Positions 21,091 through 33,117 are shown, numbered from the stretch's first letter. The stretch is DNA of 64,000 nucleotides from Hawksworthiomyces lignivorus (GCA_002917075.1 NTMA01000067.1:1-64000); one strand, 5' to 3'. The notes: a model not told the origin generated them from the letters alone. Numbers and translations: made by a program.

Positions 21091-22972
21091 TCAAATTTCC
21101 GCCTCCATCTTGTGAATTGAAGAATTACGGGTCGTGCGCCTCAGCGACTTTCCAAAGAAATAAAGCGGTGCACCCAAAAGTAGAGGTCCAGCTACCAAAC
21201 CAAGCTGGACCATGACGGGAGTCAGGTAACCCTTGCTCGCCGTAAGTTGCGGTACCCAATAACTCATAGCAAATCCACAAGTATTTTTCACGACCGTACC
21301 AACAACCATAATTTCTCCAGCTACAGCCTTGTACGAGTCGACGGCATATGCAGTAGTAATGGTAGGCACTGCGGTGACAGTCAAACCGGTGAACCCATAG
21401 CCAACAACGACTATGACAGCCCAGTGCCAGCCCCGCTCTTCCGCACATGCGCCGACGACAATTCCGATAACCGACAAAATGAAGTACGGTATGAGCACAG
21501 GTAGACGGAACTCAGGCTCTCGGATGTTGTTATTGCGACGGGTGGCCCATCGAACGTACCAGTCTGAAATTGGGCCCGCAGTGCAGAGTCCGACAATACC
21601 TCCACCCAGGAATGCGAAATTCGAGTAGCCTACGGCTGCGACGCTAAAATTGTGTGGAGGTCCGCTGAGCACTGAAGACTGCGTTAAGTTCCAGTGCAAA
21701 AGAAGATTTGCAGGGCCAGCTAAACATAGTGCTGCCCAAAGGATAATGGGATACAGAAAGATGCGGGCGCAGGAAATGATGTCCTTGAAGATGAACTTCT
21801 TCCATTGAGAATCAGGGCGTATAATGAAGCCAAAGGATGATTTTGCAGGGCGCCCTTTGCCTGTGGGGGTCGCTATTCCCGCCGAACTGTCAGATGTGCC
21901 ACCCTCATGGTGAATTGCTAGTTCTTTGAACTCATTCGGGGTGCTGGGCAGAGGCGTAGCTGAAGTGCTATCTCCTGCAACTTTATTCTCCACTGCTGAT
22001 GTTTCCGCCCTCCGCGTCTCGGGCTCCCGGTGCCACTTCGTCTCTGGATAACCAATTACAAGGGCTATAAGGGCCAATGCAGAGAGTGCTAAGCAAAGCC
22101 AGAAGTAGCTACGCCACCCGTGGCTGTTCGGAGAATCTTAGCATCGAACTATACACAGCATACTCGGACTAACTTACCGTGCTGCAATGTTTCCAGAGAT
22201 GACGGGACCGATAAAAAGACCGCCAAAAAAGAAAGTACTTGAGACAATGATACGTTAGCACCCCACTTCGGCCAGACTCACACAGCACGTGAGGGTACAC
22301 TTACAAATAGACGCCCATCCAGAATCCTCGTTCGTGCAAGAAAAATATGTCTGCTACGATCTGCACCATCATAGTCTCTGTCGTGGAGATAGAAAGACCG
22401 TTGACAACACGTGACGCAAGAAGACTCTTATAGGACGTAGCCTTTGCTTCCCAAATAGACGTTGCAACAGCAAGGACCGCCAGAAGGATAATCACAAAAC
22501 GGCGCCCAAGCACATTGGCCATAGGCACAACAATAAAGTTAGAATAGCCAAGGAGCAAGACACTAGCTCCTGTTAAAAGGTTCAGTTGTGTGCCATCTAA
22601 ATTGAATTCGGCCTGGAACAACGGGTACATTGGTCCAATGGAAAGGGACGATGTGACACCGATAAAACAGCATATGGCTTGTACGGCTGCGGTAAGATCT
22701 GGGTACACGTCGTTAGCAATGAAGGAATGTAGAAACATGAGAACAGTTTAGATGCTTACATTTCCATTTAAGAGACCAATTCAAAGGGTCGTGAGGATCC
22801 GACGTGGGGCGAGGGATAAGCCTAGAGAGAGGTTCGTTAAATTTAGTATTCGTTAGTAACATCAGGAGTCTGCTTACACATCGTGATTATGGTGGGCTTC
22901 ATCAGTGATCCGGACGAGCTCTGTCCCAGGAACAAATTCGATTTCGGGGTAAGATGCATCCATTGCAGCCAT
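21091..22972 (-). CDS. MFS transporter (DHA1-like)
   Basis: Major facilitator protein of the plasma membrane, probably exchanging a small organic molecule. Exons 22972-22878, 22821-22760, 22698-22305, 22237-22178 and 22123-21091 join in frame to 547 residues. The N-terminus has the motif RPTSDPHDPLNWSLKWKY, common in fungal drug:H+ antiporter-1 type carriers. About 12 hydrophobic segments follow, with a GxxxDRxGRR-like loop reading MANVLGRRFVI. A long polar central loop (ETRRAETS to TPTGKGRPAKS) separates the two halves. It is divergent from the alcohol dehydrogenase over 418 bp with a strong palindrome between them. It may import the substrate of this block or export a product. Confidence 0.88.
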
Positions 22973-23180
22973 TGCCAAGTATTCAGACGCCCTGTTCTAG
23001 TAGTGACGAAGGTTCTCATGAAAGAAAAAAAATCAGAGGAGAATTGGCAACTCGAGGTAGAAGCATGCGGCGGTTTTTATTCCATGGTTGACTTTTCCTT
23101 TAATGTAACCGTAGATAGCAAATATAAATTGTAACCTGAAATCTGGTGCCAGGCTCATATTTATCTCCCCGCACATTACC

Positions 23181-23204
23181 AACCCCGGAAAGACGTCCGG
23201 GGTT
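23181..23204. promoter_or_regulatory. perfect inverted repeat, candidate Zn2Cys6 site (CGG-N8-CCG)
   Basis: AACCCCGGA at 23181-23189 and its exact complement TCCGGGGTT at 23196-23204 flank a 6-bp spacer, so the site reads CGG-N8-CCG. It lies about 190 bp from the start of the alcohol dehydrogenase and 210 bp from the start of the MFS transporter. The arm CCCCGGA is also repeated upstream of the amidohydrolase at 13861-13919. Confidence 0.6.
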
Positions 23205-23390
23205 CTCTACTAATCTCCGAAAAAGCCCTCCTGCCCCAGATCTAATTACATAAGCTTATACATTGTCGGGGCGATAAGGGGATGATCCGAGGTCGAGCTA
23301 TGACTAAAGCCAGATGAATGCATGGAAGCTGCCATCGGGGTCCAGGCAACTGACAATTTGCAGACAAAACTTGATGCAGACAGATTTACC

Positions 23391-24738
23391 ATGGTCGTGA
23401 TTCCAGAGACTCAGTCAGCCGTTTGGGTAGAAACTCCAGGTCCAGACGCCAAAATTGCTTTCAAGCACGATGTTGGCGTCCCCAAACCGAAACCTAACGA
23501 AGCTCTGATTCGTATCGAATGTAGCGGGATATGGTATTTGTCTCCCACGAATGATCCTGTCCATTTTATTGATGCACTCGTGGGATACAGTGCTAACCAT
23601 TTTATGCAATAGCCACTCAGATATCTACAATATGTTTGGTGCGCACCCCATGAGCGTCAACATAGCAGGCCACGAAGGGATTGGGAAAGTCGTTCAACTC
23701 GGCGACGCTGTGAAACAGAGGTCGATCGATGTGCACCTCGGGCAGAGGGTCGGTATTAAATGGATCCGGGAAACGTGTCAGTCCTGTGAGATATGTTCCC
23801 GAGACAACACACTCTGTCCAGATCAGCACAACTCTGGCAGAGACCGGCCTGGTACCCTGCAGCAGTACGTAGTAGCACCCGCCGACCAATTAACACCGAT
23901 TCCCGATGGAATATCTAATGAAGAAGCTGCACCACTACTTTGCGGTGAGTTCATCTACTTTCTGATACTCGTTTCGATTAACAGAGACCAAGTGCTGATA
24001 TATGACATCGACTAGCTGGTCTGACCTTGTATTCGGCAATCTCTAAAGCGAGGACCCAAACAGGTGATTGGATTGTCTTACAAGGTGCCGGAGGAGGACT
24101 TGGACACATGTACAATAAGTTTCCAGTCCGGAAGAGCCGTTCGTTACCAGATCCGATCAATAATTCTAACAGAATTTTAGTGGCATCCAAGTTGCAGCAT
24201 TGAAAGGCCTGAAGGTCATAGCTGTTGACAGGTAAGCTTACAAATGATAATCTAGGCCATTATTATTTATAACTAACTCGAATTTGGTTAATTAAGCGAG
24301 GACAAGCGAGAGTTTTGTCTGTCTTTGGGCGCTCATACCTTCTTTTGCTTCAGTAGCCCTGACTTAGAGAAGGACATCATTGCACTCACAGGATCACTAG
24401 GTGCGCATGCTACGATCTGCTGCGCAGGTGCTGGAGGTGCGTATAGTTTGGCTCTCCGCATCACTCGGAGAGGTGGCACGCTCGTTTGCGTCGGATTGCC
24501 ATCTAATACGAATTACCAATTGCCCGTGGGCCCTATGGAACTGGTTGTTCGAGGGTTAAACGTGATAGGATCATCAGTAGGTACCGAAGATGAGCTGCAA
24601 GAACTTTTACAGCTGGCCGTTGGTGGGAAAATTAAACCAGTCATACATGTTGTGCCCTGGGAGGACTTTCAGAAAGCCATCGACCTCGTTAAGGAGTCCA
24701 GGGTAAATGGTAGAATTGTGATTCAGACGCATTCTTAG
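23391..24738 (+). CDS. zinc-containing alcohol dehydrogenase
   Basis: Medium-chain NAD(P)-dependent alcohol dehydrogenase of the ADH1/propanol-preferring type. Exons 23391-23533, 23613-23944, 24016-24109, 24181-24231 and 24297-24738 give 353 residues. The catalytic zinc ligands are C48 (in GICHSDIYN, rebuilt over the first intron) and H68 with E69 in GHEGIG. The structural zinc loop is CQSCEICSRDNTLC (C103, C106, C109, C116). The cofactor fold is VLQGAGGGLGHIGIQ. The start at 23391 has a very good context (ACCATGG) and gives the family length; an in-frame ATG at 23322 would add 23 residues. It is divergent from the MFS gene. It probably works with the SDR and Baeyer-Villiger enzyme on the same compound. 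Confidence 0.9.
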
Positions 24739-24839
24739 ATATATTAGTTGGTCATATTTAAACACTAGAAATAGCTTAAAAAAATACTGAATTCTAGTCA
24801 CTTAATTAATAGTAGCTCAAAGCTACTTTTTATCAACTT

Positions 24840-25138
24840 TGAGAAACTTGAAATAAAAGAAAACCCCTTGTAAGGGGTCTGCTGACAAGGGCACAGGAGA
24901 GCCCTGAGGCAATAGTATACGCCTGGAATAACGAAAGACTAAAGATACAGAAGAAAGATGGCTCTCCTTCGACTCCCAGGAGCGAAGCTCCTGGTTGAAA
25001 TAGGGGCGTCAGGGGCAAGTGGGCCGGTAGGTCGCCCTGGCGACCGACTGCCCTCCCCGGTCTCCCCGCTGGGCCCGTCAGTCTGATCTCTGGCCCTGGG
25101 CTCGCCCTGGGTCGCCCTCGGGGCCCTGGCCCATTACA
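24840..25138 (-). mobile_element. 3' LTR of a Ty3/Gypsy element
   Basis: On the minus strand a segment begins TGTAATGGGCC at 25138 and ends TTTCTCA at 24840, so it has the TG...CA ends of an LTR, 299 bp. It is preceded by a polypurine tract GGAGGAGGGGGG (25153-25142) and by the pol end of a Gypsy element. It is GC-rich, unlike its surroundings, and carries a hairpin with 8-bp arms CCAGGAGC/GCTCCTGG at 24976-24994. The boundaries were read by eye and no second LTR was found. Confidence 0.6.
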
Positions 25139-25640
25139 ATACCCCCCTCCTCCGGGGCCTTGCCTCCTACTCCGTCGCCTGCCCGCCAGTGTTCGCCGTG
25201 CTGGTACCACCGTCGCCCCACGGCGGCGGACCACGTAAGCCCTCCTCGTAGCGCGCCAGAGCTTCTGTCTCCGTAAAGTGCCGTACCGGCTCCCACGTAG
25301 GGGCCGCGTATCCCGCCCAGTACACCTTGACATGTCATCCACGGCCTCAGCGCCTGTGAGCCGAGATCTCGTCGATGTCCCACTCCTCCGCGCCGTCGAC
25401 CTGTATCGACGGTGGCTCGTCGTAGGCGCGCCTTTGACTCGGTAGCGGGTCGTCTGCGAGTCGCTTGATTAGATCCACGTGGAAGACGGGGTGGATCTCC
25501 GGCGGAGTGTCCAGTCGCACTATATGTATCCCCACGGCGGCCCGAACCGTGTACGGGAGGGTTAGTTAGTTTAGCTTCTTAGACGGGCGGTCCGTTCGTA
25601 CATTGTGGAGGCGAAGCGAGACTCGGTCGTCTATACGGAA
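25139..25640 (-). mobile_element. Ty3/Gypsy pol 3' remnant with chromodomain
   Basis: Reading the minus strand from about 25640 downward, the peptide resembles the end of a chromoviral integrase: RIDDRVSLRLHNVRTDRPSK, then HIVRLDTPPEIHPVFHVDL, then an acidic linker. A chromodomain follows at about 25335-25235 (VYWAGYAAPTWEPVRHF and TEALARYEEG). Two in-frame TGA codons and at least one TAG interrupt it, several of them explainable by C-to-T change. No reverse transcriptase, RNase H, protease or gag is present, so the element is 5' truncated. Confidence 0.7.
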
Positions 25641-28005
25641 TGTGTTTGTGGTTGTACGTGTCACGGGCTAAGGCCCGGGGTATAGCCTAGGCCGTGCCTG
25701 GGACTTATAAGCAGGGGTTGACGGAATAACACTGTCGTGTTATTTCGTACGCATCTTTTGGTGCAGCGGTCAGAAGTGTCAACTCCTCACTTGAGCGGCC
25801 CCCGCCGCCCGAACCGTTACAGGAAGGATGCTTGCCTAGTCTGTCTACGTGTAGTACGTAGATCCGGAGATAGGTCTCCATTTTTTGGTTTACTCTCTCT
25901 ATTACTCCGTCTATTTGGGGGTACTATGTCGTAAAAAGACGTCGACGAATCTATAATCTATTATACGATTCGTTAGACGGTGTTTACGAATTACGACTTT
26001 TGGTTGAAGGTAATAGTGGAGAATAAACTGTAATGTTTGAAAACGGCCTTTAGTAATCGATCGACCACCGTTTTTATTTTATCTCCGCCAGAGACACAGG
26101 GGCGCCAGAGACACAGGACGGGTTTCATCCTTTCTATATAAGCTGCCCATAGCTGCTAGAAGGCGAGAAGGAAGGTGCATTCGAGTCAAGCACGTGTCAC
26201 AGAGTGCATAAGGAGCCCACTTGTCCTGGCTGGATTGACCAATGAAACTGGCAGATATAGTAATTCTTAAGTTTTCAGGTATACCTGAGTATTAATATAG
26301 AGATTTTAGGAATAGAAAGCTCGTTTTCGAAAAAAAGTTTTCTAGATAGAACAATATAACAATCTATATGCTTTCTGACGATATGTAAACCATTCGTCGT
26401 GTTTGGTGGTATAAGCACACCTCCTCTCCGCGGATCTATTATCGGTTGGGCTAACATAGTATAAGAGGAATCGATGAATTAGTTTATTATATTTAAGTCT
26501 TTATTTAATTCCAAGAATACCGTCTTTACTCAAGTATTTCATAGCCTGCCTAGGTTAGGCTAGATCAGGCATGTTAAAGCTCACTTAGTACTATAGTGGT
26601 ATATAGCTTAGAGCCGATAGGGACTGCCGTAATTTTATAAGTGTACAAGCGATTAAGTGAAGAATATCACGTATTCAGAAGTATTACATTGTCAGCGGGC
26701 AGGGTACAAGTAGAGGTAAAGCTGATTCTTGCTTTTGTATTAAGCTAGGAAGGAAGACTCTTCTATATTTTGGTGGTTATAGGTCCTATTGCAGATAGAC
26801 GGATAATCGGCACAATAGAAGCCCTCCAACAAGTACATGCCACCCTATAAAAACTGCTCTTTCATTGCCATCACTATCACCAACTCTGCTATTCGTATTG
26901 TGTTATACAGTCCTCCTTCCTTTTATGGTAACTGCTAGAACGAAGGTCGTCAGCGCGCTGGCGGCCAACGTTGACCCTGCAGCCCTTCCTTTTCTCCTCT
27001 TTATTCGTCTTCTCCTTACTTGCAGAATCTCGACGCTGGTGGCACAGAAGAAGATCGTAGTATTTCACTGATAGATAAGAATGCCGAGAATAAAATGCCG
27101 AAAGGCAAAGCGCTCTAACCTATAGCCGGTAACTTAAGATAACAAAATATGAACAGTGATATCCGGGATATGCAAGCACAAAGGACACACGGATGTACAA
27201 CTTGTTATATAGATTTGCTAATCATGAATTTGTAAATAACTACTGGTCGGGGAGAGACAATCACTGTGAAACCCCCACCCTTTAAAATACTTCATACTAG
27301 ACCTTTTGACAATATTCGAGATATTAGGCTGTAATATTAAAACTATATGAATATCATAGGACTTAATCAGTGCAGAAAAGGAATTTGATATATTGATTGT
27401 ATTCTAAGATAGATGCAAGAAAGATTTTATAACAAATTAAAGTGGCCAGTGGGCTCTTTCTACCTGGACTGGGATGAGTTCTGCTTATCATGAATAAGCA
27501 GAATTGAGCCATTTTGATGTCCGATAAGAGTTTACGGCGTTGGAGGATGAAGACTACGCGACAGAGACATAGAGAGCGAGAATGGACACAGTTAACACAA
27601 CATTAACACTATGACTACCATAACACATAGCAACTCATCAAGACCAAAACTTTAATACAATGAACACCTAAATTAAGCATAAACATTTTTTGTATGAGAC
27701 TGCAATGTGTTTTCCGTATACCCTTTTGTGAATAATTGGTAAATAGTGCGTCTGCGAGGTGGGGGAGTAGACGTCGAAGTATGTATTACTTTACTACATT
27801 AATACTGCAAAAAACTCCTAGAACGGCCACAGACTTCGGCTGACCTGAACCACCGCCTGAATGCGAGAGGGTCGACAGCCTGTCCCGTATTACGACAGCT
27901 CAAGCGGAGCGGGCGTATTCCAGACTACCGATTAGCAGGCTAGCTTGTAAAAGATACGTTACAGGCGTATCCCTTTTCTAACCCTGCGCCTTACACGTTG
28001 ATTTT
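25641..28005. other. intergenic, no convincing gene
   Basis: About 2.4 kb. A 15-bp direct repeat CGCCAGAGACACAGG occurs at 26086-26100 and 26103-26117. A small frame at 26865-27071 (68 codons) starts with a hydrophobic stretch (SPTLLFVLCYTVLLPFMVTA) and has a TATAAAA at about 26846 before it; it could be a small secreted protein but has no other support. The rest is AT-rich. Confidence 0.5.
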
Positions 28006-29238
28006 TTAATTGTCTTTCTCTGGGTTGTTGGCTGCAAACCGGCGCATCATATACTTCGCAAGATTAGTGGCTTGATTGCGGACTAGATGCAGAAAATACG
28101 GCACATAAATCGCGACTCACCTCTCCGCAGGAAATCGGCTCGTATTTGGGCGGGTGATTTTCATCAATACAAGTATGAAGCACACTTAGGGTCTCGTTGG
28201 GATTGAATCCAAAAAAGAACGGCATGCTGATACGGTCTTCTGGGCTTCGGTTATATACGCGATGGACTGTGGACTTGAGCCTGCCATTAGTAAGTCTAGT
28301 TAAGAAGTCGGCAATGTTGACAACAATCGTGCCGGGGATAGGAACTGCCTTGATCCAGTGGCCATCATGTGTGAGCACCTGTAGACCGCCAATCATGTCT
28401 TGCCATAGCAGCGTGAAGCACTGGAGGTCGGTGTGCGACCCAATGCCGACTTCAACATTTGACGTCTCGGCCCCCGCTGGCGTACCAGGATAATAATTGA
28501 GGGCGGCATCGGCGCCAGGGTATGTCGTCACAGCGTGAAAGTAGTCCTCGGGAAGCTCAAGAACAAGAGCGAATATGCCGATAAGGCGGCGTGCCAACTG
28601 CAAGCAGTGCTTCCAGTACGTGACGATGGCATCCTTGAAGCCAGGCAGATGGGTTGTCGCATCCCAGATGTAATTCTCGCCACGAATATAAGGCCCAACT
28701 CCTTCAGGTATATTCGATGGGTCTTTTGTGTCAGGGTCGTTTTCGGGTTCGTACCGGTAGAAGAAAACCTCTTTGTTGTCTGATGAATCGTTAATTACGA
28801 GGAACTATCTTGAGACGATCCCCCTACTAGGAGTAATAATGACTCACCGGCAGATTCACGAGGACTGGTTTTCCGTGAGTGGATCCCGAACCACCCGTTG
28901 AAGAATTTAGAGTGAACCGTTGAAGCCAGTTCCTTTTTTTTGGCGGGCTGCTGGAAGAAGATCTTTGTCTGGCGAGCAGCATTTTCAATTACCTCCTCGG
29001 GTATACCGTGATTCTTAATGTAAAAAAACCCGTAACCTTCGACGGCTGTTTTGATATTGGCGGCAAGCTGCTTCCGTTCTTCGAAGTCACCATAGAGCCC
29101 GGAGATATCGATCACGGGAATCTCTTCTGGGGTGGCATCTCGCGGCTCTTCAGTCGAGACGGTGCGCAAAACTACACCATCCAGTCCGCGCAGCTCGAGC
29201 TGGATCGTGTTCGGAGCAGCCTCTGTGGTTATGGACAT
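28006..29238 (-). CDS. 2-oxoglutarate/Fe(II)-dependent dioxygenase (isopenicillin N synthase-like)
   Basis: Soluble non-heme iron oxygenase of the plant/fungal DIOX_N plus 2OG-FeII_Oxy type. Exons 29238-28848, 28779-28121 and 28053-28006 give 365 residues. The N-terminal domain has IPVIDISGL and GYGFFYIKNHGIPEE. The double-stranded beta-helix carries the iron triad H246, D248 (GSHTDLQCFTLLWQD) and H303 (STVHRVYN), and the 2-oxoglutarate-binding R313 in DRISMPFFF. All key residues are present and the frame is intact. The last intron (28054-28120) was placed so that the product ends YMMRRFAANNPEKDN. It stands alone; neighbours do not fix its substrate. Fungal relatives act in secondary metabolism and in catabolism. 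Confidence 0.88.
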
Positions 29239-31197
29239 GTTCACATATTCCGGATATGGCGGTGTAGGTGACGAGCAATTAGAGCGGTTATTAGAGACAA
29301 GCTGAGAGAGGGATTCATATAATATAAATCTGTGCCTGCGAAGGTGCGAGACTAGTGTTGATCTTGGTTGACACAGTGTGGTGCGTAGTGTGTAGTAATG
29401 CATTCGCCACCAAAGTGGGGCGATCCAAGTGATAGAGCCAGGCAATTGGTGAAGCTTATCCAGAATAAGCATCGCCGAGAGCAACTACGATAGGGTCGTT
29501 GACGCCATCTCCAACAAATTGACGCGATGGCCTAAAAATGACCCGTAAAGTTTTACGCAGCTACAAGAGATTATTGATGAAGCGGCCAAAAAGTACCTAC
29601 GCCGTGTGTACGCATCACTGTTTGGCGCCTTGGGCTTGGGCTTCATGATATGTCAAAGGTACTCAGTCCGTATCTCGTTAGAAAGCCAGCTGCGCATTGA
29701 ATTACTGCGCACACTGAGCCATTGCGATCCGAATTACTTCGTCGCAATTGAAAACAATCAATGCCATCAAAGTTCTTTAGGCCGAGTGTTCGCACATAGA
29801 AACGCAAGGAGTCCTGGGCGATCACCTAGAGCTCACGGCAGAAGGTAGCGTAGATCTTTCTACTAGGTAGACAGTGTGTGCAATGCAGAGAGGAGCTGAT
29901 ATCTGAGCGAACCTGAAGGATCTTGACGTGGATGGAAATGGTTGCCGGCAGAATAGAACACACGCTGAAAACAGTCGCGCCTTTTTAGTTGACCAAGACA
30001 AGGTCCAATATCTTCAGAGTCGCAAAGCGCAGCGAAATGGGTTTGAGCCTCGAGTAGTCGAGCTGGATGGGGTCGTAAGAAGAACTGATCTGTCAGTACC
30101 TATCGCAGCAGGTAGGATGATCTGGAGAAGAGAGAAATGAAAATTCCTCAGCGATGCCCTCTACGTAGCCACGGTCGGAAGATGCTCGGAAAGCCGCAGT
30201 GAGATTTTGCTTCTGTTATTGCCATTCTTCTTCGTAAATCTCAAACTCGGAATATGATCTCACAGCGAAGGTCTAGCCGTCACTGCTTTAACTAAGACTA
30301 CCATATTTCTTGTTGTTCTCTAGCCGTCCTAGAAGGACAGTTGGTGCCAGCGCCATGCCTGATTTTACGACCTTACGGAGTACATCTTTGCATAAATTCC
30401 CACAATAGAAGAGTGCAGGGATTTGTGAAGCAAAAGCCTCAAGTCACATAGGACATATAGGATATTGTTTCTCGTTGTTGATTTGTAGGTCGAAAACAAG
30501 TACGAAAGTTCGGACAATGGTATAGACACAGTAGAATATGGACGCAAAACTAGATACGTGGAGGGATGCTAGCAGATATTCAAATGTTAAATAAGGTGTC
30601 CACTGATGCTTGAATCAATAGCACAAGGAGAAGAATCACGGAATATGGTACAAATTGGATGTTCTACAGATCACGTGTTCAGCAGTGTGCTGGCGCGACT
30701 ATGCTTCTTTTCCTTTAGTAAAGAGATAGGATCCCTTTCGACTACACCACCAGAAAAAGACAGCCAAGAAACGAAGGCTAACATACCGATACTATATGAG
30801 CTAAAAGAGGTATATCCGAATAAAGAGATACACATATATGGTCACGGGAGCCGGTTGTAGTTGGCGGCCCCACAGCTACAGAGAAGCTAGTCCTTAGGCA
30901 CTTAGTAGCACTCTAGGCAGGAGCGTAAGTATCGTGTAGTATTAAGTTATAAGGTACTGTTACATGTGTCCAAGGGGATTGATCCTTTTTGTACTGGTAC
31001 AGTGGCCTAGTGGCATCACTCAACATGTAGTGCAGAGCAAGGTGGTCCTGCATAACCTTATCCGCATCTTCACTTTTTCACGTTGTGAGGCCTGTATTTA
31101 ATTGTGCAAAACAAAACACAGCCAAGTTGGTCATGTTTATACAGAACCTTCTAGGAAAGAACCATTCTATTTGATTTAAGTTAGAGTAGCATTTTAT
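29239..31197. other. intergenic, no convincing gene
   Basis: About 2 kb. Short open frames at 29606-29848, 29928-30140 and 30606-30860 on the plus strand do not show any motif I recognise. The region could hold an old unrecognisable gene relic. Confidence 0.5.
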
Positions 31198-33117
31198 TTA
31201 TTTCCTTGCGTTACACTTTCTAACTCTAGATAAATCTACTTTTCGAGATCCGATGAGCCTGCCCGAACGGCCACAGTTTGTTCCTTTCCCAGCTTGGTCA
31301 AGAGTAAAAGGCGTAGTTGTTTCCGTGCCGTCGATAATAGTAGATCCCTCAAACTTTTGGGTAATCTGTTCAAGGGTGAGACCGGCTGTCTCGATGAATA
31401 GGAAATAAGCGACAATGAGAAAAATAATATCGATACCAGCATTGACCATGTAGAATTTCCAACCGAGGTTGGCCATTGCGAAAGACATGGCGAATGAGTT
31501 CATTAAACTATGATTTGACAAAGTTATAAGCATCCAATAATAGGTAGGGAGATGGTTGATGTTGAACGGTAATATCAAACACATACCCAAATCCGCATTC
31601 GAGGAAGCGAAAGATTGCAAATACCAGTCGCGCGCAGCTTGTACTACGAAACCTCGGTGGGGTAGACGCTGGTCATGGGGGTAATGGCGAACGCGTAAAA
31701 GCCCTGGAAGAAGAAAATCATGGCAATGGCGCCATATATGCCAGACGTGTTGGTCGAAGTGCCATACTCTGTTGGAGGATTCAACCAATTAGCAAAGCAA
31801 CAAAATACACATAAAAGTACATATACATCAATAAACCAAGACCATTTAGTTTCTTCTTACTGCTGATGAGCCCTCCCAGGATAAAAAGCGAAATGGTCAT
31901 GACAGATATACTGAAGAGAGTTTGTTTGCGGCGGCCAAAGAAATCGAGCGTAAAGCTACCCACAATGGCCACAGCAAATGACCAGCAATTGAGGATAACG
32001 GTAATCTGCGTCTGCGTAGTCGTATTGGTGATGCCAGCCTGGTTGAGGATGTCGGTGAGGTAGTAGGACACAACGAAATTGCCAAACATCTCCAGCATGA
32101 TGTTGAAGGAGACAAGTATTGCGAGCCGTTTGCTGTTGGCTGGCGTGGCGAAGAGCTCGATCCATGAATTACGGGGATATAGCTCCTTTTCAGTGGCGAT
32201 ACTGGTCTCAATCTCTTCAAAGCAAGCGGTCGCGTGGGTCGAATTCGGATCACTGCGACCCTCTATGATAATAATAATCTCCCGTGCGTGCTCGTGCTTG
32301 CCTTGATTGATTAGCCAGAGGGGGGACTCGGGTATAAAAGGGAGGAGGAGGATAGCCAGAATGCTGGAGACGAATTGCAGCAACGAGGGGAGGCGCCACG
32401 CCCAGGTGGACATGATGTTTTGGCTACCGTAGGTGATGATGGAAACGATCAAGCTACCAACGTAAAAATACGAGAAGAAGAACCCGAGTATCCACCCGCG
32501 ACTCGACGCGGGCAATAGCTCACCCAGTAGGGCGGGCGCTGCCGCACTAGACAGCTCTGCACCAACTCCGACCATGAAACGAGCGATGATAAACATGGCC
32601 GTATTCTGGGCAGCAGGCTGTAAGATAATACGATGAAAGAGATAATGGCTGATACAAGGATGCCGTTCTTACGGCCAAGAATGTCCGCGACGGGCTGCAT
32701 CAGCACGTAAGCCACGAGATTTCCCATCCATACTGCAGCTGCGTTGAGTCCTCGAGTGGCTGTATTAAGATGGAAGTAGTCGGTGTAAGATGGTAGTTCA
32801 TTGAGATTGTTCATAACTGAGGCATCATAGCCGAGAGTCTGCTTTGAGGGTGAGCATTATAGTATAGCAAAAGGATGGCATTGCTATGTAAGGTCACGTA
32901 TGGTGGAACTTGTAGAAGAGTTGGTACTGACAGCAGAATTGACAATGGCAACAGCGACAAGGAGCCTGTGAGGACGCGCGTGTTGCTAAGAACGAACTTC
33001 GAAACGTAACGGCGTTCCATGTTTAGCAATTTACGAGAATTGTAGGTGTTTTCAGCGGAGTGCTTTGAGATTTGCGCCACAAGTAGTTCGACGAGTCAAC
33101 TGTCTCATTGTGGTCAT
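31198..33117 (-). pseudogene. sugar-porter family MFS transporter, disabled
   Basis: A sugar/H+ symporter of the lactose-permease-like group, readable almost end to end: LGYDASVMNNLNELPSY, then RGLNAAAVWMGNLVAY, then IARFMVGVGAELSSAAAPALLGELLP, then RLPSLLQFVSS, PESPLWLINQGK, DFFGRRKQT, YPTEV and ETAGLTLEQI. Three lesions were found. A one-base loss near 32629-32631 lies between AIISFI and GIILQPAAQN. An in-frame TAG at 31644-31646 follows YPTEVS and is explained by CAG to TAG. A one-base gain near 31619-31621 lies in TGIAIFRFLECGFG. No intron pair rescues these. The start codon and first exon are unresolved; a TATAAAAG lies at about 33163-33170. Its upstream neighbour, DUF1479, is divergent. 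Confidence 0.8.

Noticed and set aside
24833..25342. 169-codon minus-strand frame rich in Arg and Gly
   Set aside because: It runs through the GC-rich LTR and the chromodomain in the wrong frame; the composition reflects the LTR, not a protein.
26865..27071. Possible small secreted protein
   Set aside because: Only a hydrophobic start and a TATA-like box support it; too little to call as a gene.
32590..32660. A 38-nt intron that would rescue the sugar-porter frame (GTATCAGCC...TTACAG)
   Set aside because: Shorter than any other intron here and it would remove a conserved membrane segment; a frameshift is the better explanation.
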